A stretch of DNA of 64,000 nucleotides, taken from Maniola hyperantus (Eukaryota > Arthropoda > Insecta > Lepidoptera > Nymphalidae). The DNA lies in the NCBI RefSeq assembly GCF_902806685.2, contig NC_048555.1, positions 10,292,001 through 10,356,000 on the forward strand. Reading direction: 5' to 3'. Below, piece by piece: positions 11,601 to 21,900 of the stretch. Every line of letters begins with the position of its first letter. The stretch's first letter is position 1. The position numbers and the translations under genes are program-made. The notes beneath the pieces were generated by a model. It was not told the DNA's origin. It was given only the letters and a program-made list of their open reading frames with translations, and ran no database searches.

Positions 11601-14600
11601 ATAAATTTTAAGGTAAACATTTTGTATGTATATAATGACCTCTTCTCAAAATTTATAGAACAAACAAAATAAATACCTATTTTATTCTTTAAATTATAAT
11701 ATTTTGTTTCCAAGTTGAACGAATGATATTTTCTTACGGTTTCCAGCGTATTTTAATCATCAATGTATCCGAATAATTTTGATATTCTGTGGTTTAGCGT
11801 GGGTGAACTGTCACTGTCAGTCGATCAATATTGTCAAACTTTGCGGCCGTTGATCAATGCCGAATTTAATCGATTTTTAGTATATTATTCACGATAAAAA
11901 TGGTTGAGAATAATGAAGTTGAGCTCTCGGAAGCGGAGGCAGAACAATACGATCGTCAAATTCGTCTTTGGGGTTTGGAATCACAGAAGAGAATACGCTC
12001 TTCCAAAGTTTTGATCATCGGCTTGTCCGGTTTGGGTGCCGAAATCGCTAAGAACATTATTCTATCTGGAGTGAAGAGTGTGTGTTTACTAGACAATGAA
12101 AACTTAAAGGAGACTGATTTGTACTCTCAGTTCTTAGCTCCGCCGGACAAAATTGGTGAGAATAGAGCGGAGACCTCGTTGCAACGCGCGAGGGCTTTGA
12201 ACCCTATGGTCGAGGTTACAGCGGAGACGAAGGCAGTGGAAGAGCTGCCGGATAGCTATTTCGCAACGTTTGACGTAGTTTGCGCTACAGGTTTGAAGCA
12301 GGAACAACTTGAGCGTATAAACAACATTTGCCGTGATAACACGAAGAAATTCCTTTGCGGTGATGTATGGGGTATGTTTGGATACATGTTCGCTGACTTA
12401 TTTGACCACGAGTATTCGGAGGAAATAGTCCAACATAAAGCGGTAAAACGCGGCCCTGATGACACTGAGAAGAGTGCTAGAGAAACTGTTACCATTAATG
12501 TGAAGCGCAGAGCTATTTACGTGCCGCTGCAAAACGCTTTGTCAGCTGACTGGTCGAAGCCCGAACTACGTTCGAGACTACGTCGCGGCGACCCCTCATA
12601 CTTTGTCATGAAGATACTTCTAAGATTCAGGGATGAGTATAATAGAAATCCAGATCCCGCTAAACGAAGATCTGACACTGAAGTATTATTTCATATGCGA
12701 GATGAGCTGGTGAAGGAATTGAATCTCCCCGCTGGGTTTATATCTAATGCTATATTGACAGATGTGTTTGGGGTTGTCGCTGGGGCTGCAGCGGTGGTGG
12801 GCGGTGTTATAGGCCAAGAGGTGGTGAAGGCAGTCAGTCAGCGGGAACCCCCGCATAATAACATGTTCTTCTTCAATCCTGTTAAATGTGTTGGATTTGT
12901 TGAACTGTACGGACAGTAAATAAGCTTTGATTTTGAAATTTGTAACTTGAAAACTTAATTCTAATAATAAATGAAGATTTTTTAAGTAAATAGATTGTTT
13001 TATTACATAAATCTCCTTTACCAAGTAAAAAAGCAAAGAATATCAGCATCAATGGTAGAAATATTATTTTTGCAGCCCCAATTGTTCCCTGAGCGGACCT
13101 TGTGGCAAATCTAAATGTTAGCTATTGCTTTCCTTTTCATAATGTTCCCTGCAGTAAAAGAAAGCACTAGTTTAGGCCTGTCTATTTAGTTTAGAGACTG
13201 CACTATCTCGTAAACTAAAAAATTGGTAGGCCTATATAGTGCTATCTTTTTCTGCCAGGAACATTATGAAAAGGATAGCAATAGGTTTAGAACACAACAG
13301 GTAGAAATGGCAATTGGGGAGGGATTGCCCTGCACTGCACATGACCCTGGCACATCCCGGTGTGGGCGAGAGCAGGTGTCCCCCCGCCTCATACCCTGAT
13401 TGCCATCTCAACGTGTGGTGTACTATAGACAACTAGATAGTACCTACAATGTACATGATTTCGCTATATATATATTGAAAGATTCTTGTACAAAGTTTTT
13501 TCTTTAGGGGTGTTTCTTTACTAAGCAACTAATAACAGCCCCAAAATATTATGTTTACGGCTCCATTGTTCCCTGAGCGGAACTTGTCTTTTTCTTATTT
13601 TACTACATTTAAATTAAATCGGCAGGCCTAAACTAGCGATATCTTTTTCTGCACAGAACATTATAAAAAGGATAGCAATAGGTAAGTTCATTTAGATTTG
13701 CTATTATGTACAACAATGTACATTTTTTTCAGTCTTCCGCTCGTTTTCCGGAAGCGGAAGAGAAGTTGCGAGTAGAAATGGACGTAGTGTCGGAAATAGG
13801 GGAGAGGAGGTACAGGCTGGCCGCGGAGACCGCAGAGAAGGCGCAACTCCTCACTGCGCTGCTGCCCGCTGCGCAGGACGCCGCTGCTTATGATCTGTAT
13901 GTAAATGGATATCTGGTAGTGTAGGTACAGTACGCGGCAGAAACAAATCACCATCGACATTAATTAATTCACGAGCTGCCCGGCACAATACACTCACAAC
14001 GTCACTGTTAATTTTCGATGTCGTATTAATCAAACTAATCGTGTCGTATGAGTCAAATTAATCGTAGTATGTACCTACCCGTTATATATATGTCGTTAAA
14101 TAAATCACGAAATAAGCTTAAAATCATTAGCATCTCTTACATTTCAGTAAAGAGATGTTGAGCAGATACAAAGAAGTGATTCTTCTAAACGAGGAACTAC
14201 TACTGGGTTGTCACGTGCGACGCGCCACACAGAACCAAGCGGTGGCCTCACTCAAAAGCTTGCATACGATTCTTCAACAGGCAACTAGGCTAAGAGGTAA
14301 ATACCAACTTTAGACTAAGGTTATGCTCGCGACTGATGGGGCAGACCTGTTCTGGAGTGGAGACCGCGTACCGCGTTGAGCTGTGCATTGATAGATCAGT
14401 CAGTCAGTCAGCTTTTCCTTTTATTTAACTATGATCTATCCACGGAAAGAAGTTAGTATAGCGCTCTCTCTGTAACGTAATCCCATACAAATGACAGAGC
14501 CAAAAATCTCAGTGGGCGTTAACCATTTTGAAACACCACAATAATGTTTTCAAAGAACAATTTGATTTTTTTTTCAAAAACATTCTGGCATAACTAACCG

Positions 14601-14792
14601 CGTTCAAATGTTGTGTAAGAATTAATTAAATGTATTAAGTAGGTACGTACCTACAATGAAATTATTATAATAGTAGTATTTTCATTTATAGTGGGAAAAT
14701 ACAGCAAAGCAGTGGTGACAGCGTGTCGAAAAGCCGTAAGTGACAGCAACGTAGAAGCTCTAGTGAAAATATTACAAGTCGGCGACATTTAA
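5613..14792 (+). CDS. BBS2: BBS2, Bardet-Biedl syndrome 2 protein (BBSome subunit), complete
   Basis: Core subunit of the BBSome, the coat-like complex that moves membrane proteins in and out of cilia. Exons whose splice sites and phases all agree: 5613-5741, 5815-5992, 6081-6310, 6388-6570, 6664-6865, 7436-7677, 10921-11106, 11193-11573, 13733-13896, 14148-14296, 14692-14792. Together they give 2145 nt, or 714 aa plus stop, close to the vertebrate length of about 720. Recognisable blocks are 'AYDVHDNSDLFFKE', 'IIGGNSSVMALNW', 'YGLANGTIGIYEE' and 'WRVKSKQNA' (N-terminal beta-propeller), then 'STNNDTIVR' and 'PPRDVPVDVHIKALVGY' (middle), and a helical C-terminus ending 'VGKYSKAVVTACRKAV'. In insects the expected site of use is ciliated sensory neurons and sperm (family knowledge). 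Intron 6 carries an LTR retrotransposon and intron 8 carries the SAE1 gene. A poly(A) signal lies at 15300-15305. Confidence 0.95.
7737..7910 (+). repeat. Helitron-like repeat, split by the LTR element (5' part)
   Basis: Starts 'actaatattataaatacga' and includes tgtctgtc repeats and 'cccggaaaatcaaagagtt'. It breaks at 'ccacgtgaac' and resumes after the LTR element as 'gaac..gacgcaggcatcat' ending CTAG at 10798-10801. It therefore pre-dates the LTR insertion. Confidence 0.75.
7914..8184 (+). repeat. 5' LTR
   Basis: 271 bp, from 'tgtaatatgtacgaatt' to 'cacaacatatctca'. Contains 'aataaa' late in the LTR ('ctcaataaacatc'), a possible poly(A) signal. Confidence 0.85.
10098..10280 (-). mobile_element. 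SINE family C, reverse copy inside the LTR element
   Basis: Reverse complement of the tRNA-Phe-like SINE at 4171-4346, with a T-tract on the low-coordinate side. The B box reads 'ggggtttgaacc' on this strand. It was carried in by, or inserted into, the LTR element interior. Confidence 0.75.
10506..10776 (+). repeat. 3' LTR
   Basis: Same length and, as far as I can read, same sequence as the 5' LTR. Followed by the 'gaac' target duplication and the remainder of the interrupted Helitron-like repeat. Confidence 0.85.
11900..12919 (+). CDS. SAE1: SAE1/Aos1, SUMO-activating enzyme subunit 1, intronless, nested in BBS2 intron 8
   Basis: Adenylation-domain partner of Uba2 in the heterodimeric SUMO E1, which adenylates SUMO before transfer to the Uba2 cysteine and then to Ubc9. 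Single uninterrupted 339-aa ORF (human SAE1 about 346 aa). 'YDRQIRLWG' (residues 17-25) is the E1 family N-terminal signature, 'GLSGLGAEIAKN' (41-52) the glycine-rich nucleotide-binding loop, 'DLYSQFL' (73-79) and 'RARALNP' follow, and the C-terminus 'MFFFNPVKCVGFVELYG' completes the fold. The Aos1 subunit lacks a catalytic cysteine by nature. The start is supported by the 'gataaaaATGG' context and full homology. AATAAA lies at 12966-12971. It is codirectional with BBS2 and presumably uses its own promoter within the intron (11574-11899). Absence of introns suggests an old retrocopy or intron loss. The intact frame argues that it is functional. Confidence 0.94.
   Translation: MVENNEVELSEAEAEQYDRQIRLWGLESQKRIRSSKVLIIGLSGLGAEIAKNIILSGVKSVCLLDNENLKETDLYSQFLAPPDKIGENRAETSLQRARALNPMVEVTAETKAVEELPDSYFATFDVVCATGLKQEQLERINNICRDNTKKFLCGDVWGMFGYMFADLFDHEYSEEIVQHKAVKRGPDDTEKSARETVTINVKRRAIYVPLQNALSADWSKPELRSRLRRGDPSYFVMKILLRFRDEYNRNPDPAKRRSDTEVLFHMRDELVKELNLPAGFISNAILTDVFGVVAGAAAVVGGVIGQEVVKAVSQREPPHNNMFFFNPVKCVGFVELYGQ
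13050..13285. mobile_element. MITE family C, two-copy cluster part 1
   Basis: Contains opposing 'tgctttccttttcataatg' and 'cattatgaaaaggatagca' segments and 'ctgtctatttagtttagaga', related to the better-preserved copies at 16589-16744 and 26056-26216. It lies in BBS2 intron 8 downstream of SAE1. Confidence 0.6.
13296..13430. mobile_element. Palindromic MITE, family A (diverged)
   Basis: Ends 'caacaggtagaaatggcaat' and 'attgccatctcaacgtgt' around a GC-rich core. More diverged than the 2576-2703 copy. Confidence 0.7.
13536..13682. mobile_element. MITE family C, partial copy
   Basis: Repeats 'ccattgttccctgagcgg' and 'cattataaaaaggatagca' from the neighbouring copy at 13050-13285. Ends 50 bp before BBS2 exon 9. 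Confidence 0.55.
14377..14570 (-). repeat. Repeat tail plus 'tatccacggaaagaag' fragment in BBS2 intron 10
   Basis: 14377-14428 is the 'gatagatcagtcagtcag' end of a Helitron-like copy in reverse. The following 'ggaaagaagttagtatagcg' block recurs at 1028-1068. Confidence 0.5.
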
Positions 14793-14802
14793 TGACACAT
14801 CA

Positions 14803-14945
14803 TCATGATCAACCCATCGCCGGCTCTACAGAGCACGGGCCTCCTCTCAGAGTGAAAAGGGTTTTGGCTATAGTCTACCACGCTGGTCATAAGCGGATTG
14901 GTAGACATTTAATGAAACACGGTCTACTTAATGACACACGGTTGT
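14803..14945 (-). mobile_element. SINE family with (GAT)n tail, fragment
   Basis: Matches the 3' body of the SINE seen complete at 39690-39975 ('cccatcgccggctc', 'agggttttggctatagtcta'). It begins immediately after the BBS2 stop codon and so lies in the 3' UTR. Confidence 0.65.
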
Positions 14946-15039
14946 CAAAAATATTGAAGGTATATTCAACCGAAATGTAATTTTAAGTTAGGGACATCGC
15001 CCACAGACACTTTTTAAGTAGGTAAAGTAACTTTCTTAC

Positions 15040-15218
15040 AGTACCCGGAAAATAATGTACATAGACCTTTAGAAAGAGAAAGCGGTTTCGTAGAGCGTTG
15101 TCTCTGTCGTTGAGACCGACAAAACGTCACATAAGTATAAGTGACAGAGACAACGCTCTACAAAGCCGAAATCTTATTCTAAAGGTCGATGTACATTATT
15201 TTCTGCCGCGTACTGTAA
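15040..15218. mobile_element. Palindromic MITE, family B
   Basis: The arms read 'aataatgtacatagac' with 'tagagcgttgtctctgtc' on the left and the reverse complement on the right, about 75 bp per arm. Other copies are at 43850-44192 (interrupted), 52449-52632 and 63249-63312. It is in the BBS2 3' UTR. Confidence 0.8.
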
Positions 15219-15299
15219 ATATATGCAACTGTATTGTACTGTAAAATATGTGCAAGACGCGTACCTACCATTATAATTAAGATACCTAACAAAATGCAA

Positions 15300-15337
15300 A
15301 ATAAAAGACAGCTATCGAATTAAACCAGTGTTTTATT
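15300..15337. terminator. Facing poly(A) signals of BBS2 (+) and ORC1 (-)
   Basis: AATAAA on the plus strand at 15300-15305 and on the minus strand at 15332-15337 (plus-strand 'tttatt') point at each other 26 bp apart. Their use by BBS2 and ORC1 is inferred from position and would make the two 3' UTRs overlap. Confidence 0.5.
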
Positions 15338-15349
15338 CACACACACTAA

Positions 15350-15998
15350 TCAGTCATGAACAGTATAATGAACATAGTCTGTTAGCACAGTAATATGTTC
15401 AGTAGCATAATGAACATACACACAGTGATCCCTTTAGTAGCATAATGAACATTGTCAGCATTACAAGTGACCAACAGTCTAGGTTCATACAGCATAGTTA
15501 ATATGATAAAATACTACCTATAACTAAATAAGACTGCCAAGAAGGTAGTCAGTCACAGTGTCACACATAGAATCAGTCTTGGTAGCATAATGAACATTGT
15601 CAGGTTTAGATTATATGATAAGACTAGCTGATGCCCGCGACTTCGTCCGCGTGGATTTACGTTTTTCAAAATCCCGCGGGAACTCTTTGATTTTCCGGGA
15701 TAAAAAGTAGCCTATGTCTTAATCCAGGGTATAATGTATCTCCATTCCAAATTTCAGCCAAATCCGTCCAGTAGTTTTTGCGTGAAGGAGTAACAAACAA
15801 ACATACACACACACATACAAACTTTCGCCTTTATAATATTAGTCGGGATTACTATAACTATATAAGATTGCATAGAAGGTAGTCAAAGTGTCACACAGTA
15901 ATCACTTTTGGTAGCACAATGAACTTGCACATTTTGGTAGCACATAGTCTTTTAATACAGTATTTTCTTTAGTAAGTAGTAGCACAATGAACATAATA
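15350..15998 (-). repeat. Decayed tandem copies of the ORC1 last-exon tail in its 3' UTR
   Basis: The motif 'tagcataatgaacat' (minus strand: codons for VHYAT) recurs about six or seven times. The best copy, 15449-15492, reads 'EPRLLVTCNADNVHYATK' on the minus strand against 'EPRLLLNCSADDVHYATK' in the true terminal exon. A second copy at about 15590-15605 reads 'DNVHYATK'. Copies are degenerate and interrupted by a Helitron-like insertion at 15626-15845. Confidence 0.75.
15626..15845 (-). repeat. Helitron-like repeat, reverse
   Basis: Reads 'agctgatgcccgcgacttcg' to 'ttataatattag' in reverse of the copies at 22795 and 62020. Contains 'cgcgggaactctttgattt'. It splits the ORC1-tail repeats. 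Confidence 0.75.
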
Positions 15999-18900
15999 TC
16001 ATGCAGTAATCTGTTTAGTAGCATAGTGAACATCGTCGGCGCTACAATTGAGAAGCAATCTAGGTTCAGACGGCTTAGGCTCCATATGTATGAGCCTCAT
16101 GGAAGAGAGTCTAGCGCATATAGCCTGAGCCTGGGAGAACGTGGGGGCTCGGATGTTGGGAGCAGATCTGTACGGTCGGCCGTCGAGAGCTACGATGGCG
16201 GCTGCGGTCTCTAGGGCGCGAGATAGGGTTGTCTCATCTGAGCCGGTTCGTTCCACCTAGGGAAAAATTATTAGTGAAAAAATGGATATGATTTGAATAT
16301 GATTGAACAGGACGCGCAAAACAAATAGTTATCTGAAAATGGGGTGTTAACACATATCAGCCAGACTTTTGTAATTAATCCTTAGTCTATGACCTGCGCA
16401 AACCATGTTGCAACTTCAGACTATAGTACGCGACAGGTCGAGATAGCAATCAGGGTGGGGACGTCCCGCATACCTGCACACCCCGCGCTAGCCCGCTGAG
16501 GGATAGCGCGGGTGACGTGCGGGTGTGAAAATCTACATTTTACATGTAATTATCAAGTTTTTAAACCCAGCCCTTTTAGCTGTATAATGTGGCGAATTCC
16601 GTTGTACACAATGTCTAAACTAAACTAAAATAGCACGTCTAAATCTATTGCTATCCCTTTCATAATGTTGCTTGCGGAAAAGGATAGCACTAGATTTAGA
16701 CGTGCTATTTTAGTTTAGAAATTGTGTACAAGAGAATCGGCCCCATTGACATGACAGTCAGTCACATCTATGACTGAACACGAGCAAAGTGAGCTCAAAG
16801 GTTTTAAGACGTACCTCAGCCGCCATGGCCCGCAGCATGAGTCTCTCAGCGGGGGAGCAGTACTGTATAGCCCTCACGGTGGCGCTCGAGGACGCCTCTT
16901 CTAAGGCGAGCTGGACTTCCTTGAGTCCGGCACAGTTGGGCGCGGCCATCTCCAACGCACGGTCGCACAAAGAGAGCGCACGACGAGCGTCGCCTGACAC
17001 TGCAGCTACTTTTCTGTATAAAATAAAGTTTAAGCTAGCTTGTGCTTTTATAAAAAGAAATATGTAATACAATTTCGTTTATCAATAATGCACTGTAGGT
17101 TTGTAAGTACAAAAAAAAGGGTTGGAAGGTTGGCCTCATTAAGCCAAGTCTGGCTCTCTAGTGTCCAGCAGGGTGATTCACTAAATCAATGTTTAACGAA
17201 GAATGATAGCCACCGAGCTCATTTGAGATTCATTTTTAATCCATTGAAGGTTTTCTACGAAAAATCATTTTAATTTCACTCAGTGAAACAGCAATATAGC
17301 ACCAACCAATGTCAAATGAATTTGGTGGCTAATCATTCATCGTTGAATACTGTGTTAGCGAATCACCTAGCAGGGCTTGTTTAGACAGTATTTAACACTG
17401 ATTATACTAACCTAGAATAATGCACTGTAGCTGGCTGTGTGAGTACTATACTGTTTTTTTTGTTAAATAATTTATAGACTAGCGCTTGGCTGCCATCAGA
17501 CCTTAACCTTAAGTTAACCTTATCCATCTGTCTCACCATTGCTTTGAGTACTCATTTGTTTATAACTATAGCTACACTGAGTACTAACCTGGCTATTAGT
17601 TGCAGAGCATCTGGTGTTACATTTGCCCCGGTAAGTCTTGTAGCAATGGTGCACTGTAGCTGGCTGTGTGAGTACTATAAAGTTATCCCTCTGTCTCACC
17701 ATTGCTTTGAGTACTCATTTGTTAATAACTATAGCTACACTCAGTACTAACCTGGCTATTAGTTGCAGAGCATCTGGTGTTACATTTGCCCCGGTAAGTC
17801 TTGTAGCAATGGTGCACTGTAGCTGGCTGTGTGAGTACTATAAAGTTATCCCTCTGTCTCACCATTGCTTTGAGTACTCATTTGTTAATAACTATAGCTA
17901 CACTCAGTACTAACCTGGCTATTAGTTGCAGAGCATCTGGTGTTACATTTGCCCCGGTAAGTCTTGTAGCAATGGTGCACTGTAGCTGGCTGTGTGAGTA
18001 CTATAAAGTTATCCCTCTGTCTCACCATTGCTTTGAGTACTCATTTGTTAATAACTATAGCTACACTCAGTACTAACCTGGCTATTAGTTGCAGAGCATC
18101 TGGTGTTACATTTGCCCCGGTAAGTCTTGTAGCAATGGTGCACTGTAGCTGGCTGTGTGAGTACTATAAAGTTATCCCTCTGTCTCACCATTGCTTTGAG
18201 TACTCATTTGTTAATAACTATAGCTACACTCAGTACTAACCTGGCTATTAGTTGCAGAGCATCTGGTGTTACATTTGCCCCGGTAAGTCTTGTAGCAATG
18301 GTGCACTGTAGCTGGCTGTGTGAGTACTATAAAGTTATCCCTCTGTCTCACCATTGCTTTGAGTACTCATTTGTTAATAACTATAGCTACACTCAGTACT
18401 AATCTGGCTATTAGTTGCAGAGCATCTGGTGTTACATTTGCCCCGGTAAGTCTTGTAGCAATGGTGCACTGTAGCTGGCTGTGTGAGTACTATAAAGTTA
18501 TCCCTCTGTCTCACCATTGCTTTGAGTACTCATTTGTTAATAACTATAGCTACACTCAGTACTAACCTGGCTATTAGTTGCAGAGCATCTGGTGTTACAT
18601 TTGCCCCGGTAAGTCTTATAGCAATGATGCACTGTAGCTGGCTGTGTGAGTACTATAAAGTTAACCTTATACAGAGTCTCACCATTGCTTAGAGTACTCA
18701 TTTCTTTATAACTATAGCTACACTGAGTACTGACCTGGCTATTAGTTGCAGAGCATCTGGTGTTACATTTGCCCCGGAAAGTCTTGTAGCAATGATGCAC
18801 TGCAGCTGGGTGTGTGAGTATGGAGGGAAGCTCAGCCGTGTCAAGCCAAGTCTGGAGGCCACTCTGGCGGCAAGGGCTCTCTCGGGCAGGTCCATGGTGT

Positions 18901-21900
18901 TGGCTATAGCTAGCACGGTCAGTAGGGCAGTATTGTGAGTGGCCCACTCCATTATACTGTAGAGGACATCTTGTCGTCTATTGCATAGCGCGTCTAGCTG
19001 AAAAACAATATTACTAGCGTTAATGTTATAAACTAGATGTTTTGTTAAAATCCTGTGGGAACTCTGTGATTTTCTGGCATAAAAAGGAGCCTATGTCACT
19101 GGTTGGGTTGTTAACTATATTCATGCAAAAATTACGTTTATATGCGTTGCTGCGTAGCGGCGTGATTGAAGGTCACACCAACAAACACTTACGCATTTAT
19201 AGTATAATATGTATTATATTAGTAGGATGGGGAAGTGTGTCTGTCTTGTTTGTCTGTTATATCTTTTTTTGGCTCAATTGCCGAATCGATTTTGACGTTG
19301 GCAAAGAGATAGCTGGCATCCTAGAGCTGTAAAGACATAGGATACTTTACATTTCGGTCAGATTTTAAAAGTTAAATCCACGTGGCCTAAGTAGCAGGCA
19401 ACAAAAAACAAGTAGGTACAGATTAAAAGTTAAGTTTTAGGTATTTTTTATTCATTCATTTAAAAATATATACAAACAAAAAAATTATATGATTTATAAA
19501 ATATGATAACTGATAGTATTTTTAATTTATAGTATAACTGTAGTAAGCCAATAATTTTACCTCATCAACAACTAATAAGGTTGGTGTTCTACGCGGCCCG
19601 GGGTTTGTGAACCGTTTCTCCAGTAGGGTGCAAGCTTGCTCCCAAACTACAGATTTGCCTAAAATACATAAGTCACAGAGTAGGTTATACATAACTTTTT
19701 TAAATAGAAATTAATAAAAATAGGTAAAGCTTTAACTGTGATAGCCTAATGGTTAGGATGTGGGCTTCTTAATCGGTGGTTTACGCACCTTTAACTTCGG
19801 AGTTATGTACGTTTTTTAAGTAATTAAACATCACGTCTTGCTTTAACGGTGAAGGAAAACATCGTGAGGAAACCTGCATGCCCGAGAATTCTCTGTAATG
19901 TTCTCAAAGGTCTGTGAATTCTGCCAATCATCACTTGGCCAGCGTGGTAGGCTATAGCCAAGACCCTTCTCACTCTGAGAGGAGACCCGTAGTGAGTCAT
20001 CACGGGCGATAGCTTGATCATGATGATGTCGATGAAAGCTTTTACAGATCTCTGAAATTTTAAAATCAGTACCCATATTGTAAATACGAAAGTGTTTGTT
20101 AGTTGGTTTGTCCTTCAATCACGTCACTACGGAGCAATGCGTAGACGTGATTTTTGGCATATTTAAAGACCTGGAGAGTGACATAGGCTACTTTTTATCC
20201 CGGGAAATCAAAGAGTTCCAACAGGATTTTTCAATTCAAAACCTAAATCCACGCAAACGAAGTCGCTGGCATCAGCGAGTGGGAAACAGTTTTCAAACCT
20301 GTGAGTTGCTTGTAAATCTGCACATAGGCCTGCCTCGGCTCCGCGATACTCATGCCGTTCACTTCTACAAGTTCGAACTCTGGTAACTCCTGCTCCTCCT
20401 TCAGAACCTTCAGTGCAAAGTCCACGGTCGCCGTCTTGCCGGTCCCGGGCACGCCTGATATGTACATGCAACTGTATAAAAATATGCACCAAATTACAAT
20501 CTGGAAAAGATTTTTTAACTTGATGGGTTAGTATAAGTCCCGCAAATTGCTATTGCGCTGGAACCATGTCTCAATAGTCATTAACATCGAAATGACGTCA
20601 TTTTGACGTCAGCCGAAATAAAAATACACCATCAGCTCGAAACTTCAGTCTAGGGCTGATGTCTTTAAAATCGCGGCCACCCGCATTAGCAATTTGCGGG
20701 ACTTATAGGTAGTGAAATCTATTTTTATAATTTTTAGTGTTTTACCTACACTTCAAGGAAATTTCTATATATTTTTTATATACATATCAAAAATTGCAGA
20801 CTGGCAAGAATCGAACCCGCGTCTCCTGGGATCGCGCCCGAAGCTCTGACCACTAAGCTACGGCTTGCTTGCTTACCAGACCAGTGACATATTCTAGAAA
20901 TTATAAATTCCGAAACTGCCCCTGCCGGGAATCGCCACGGGAACACCGGCTTATAGGACCACAGCGCTTACCACTCTAATTAGTAACTAAGCTAGAATTA
21001 CTTACCCACTTCTACCATGCAGCAATTTACTTCTTACAAATGCCAATATTTGATTCAACTGGTTTTCTCTTCCTGGGAGTGATTTGTTCTCTATTATAAA
21101 TTCTGAAAATAAAAACGATTTTCTATCTTCTATTAACATAATATTATTTTGGTACATATATATATTTCATTAATATTAAAGCCTATTTCACACTGCAGAA
21201 TATAAATTACATTATTGTCCGGTGAAAATAGACATTTAGAGCTAGCACGCACCACAGTAAATTTCCGTACGTTTTTCCCCTGTGAATTTCCCCTGAAATC
21301 TGTGAACTATAATAGAACAGAAACTATGTAGAAGTATGTATGCACTGCGGATTTTGATAGATTTAAATTCAAAAATACGGGTTTTAAAACAAACCAAAAC
21401 TCAATATACAATAATATAAATTCATATCCTGTAGTGTGAAAAAAGCTATATTTAAGCACAGAATGCTTCAGATACAATTTCCGCTTGATATTGAAAGTTT
21501 GAATTTGACACATACCATCAATATTTTCAATGGGATTTGCCCTTTTTTGCAATGTTGGTGTAAGTTTGCTAGGAAATATTCTTCTTGTGACACTTTTAGG
21601 GGATTTAGCTATTGAGGTTCTAGGAGTCCTAGGAGTTTTAACTATCGATGTTCTAGGAGTTTTAGGAGTTTTCGGCGTTCTAGGTGTTTTAGGTAATGGC
21701 TTAAAGTCATCCTCGCTTTCTGAACTCTTTCGTACACCTCTTTTTGGAGGAGTTTTTTTCACAGGAGATAGTTCTTCGTCACGATAATACATCGGTTGCT
21801 TCGTGACTCTGCCAGAACGAGTCACAAGGGTTTCACGAGGGATACTCGTATCTTTCTCATCTCCAAATACTAGAACTTTCTTTGGAGTTTCATCGCATAT

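Noticed and set aside
17544..18692. Series of near-identical 81-aa plus-strand ORFs
   Set aside because: They arise from the 163-bp tandem array read antisense. The biologically meaningful strand is minus, where the ORC1 exon tail is encoded.
17588..18740. Regularly spaced repeat resembling a CRISPR array
   Set aside because: Both 'repeat' and 'spacer' portions are conserved between units, and the sequence is ORC1 exon plus intron in a eukaryotic gene.
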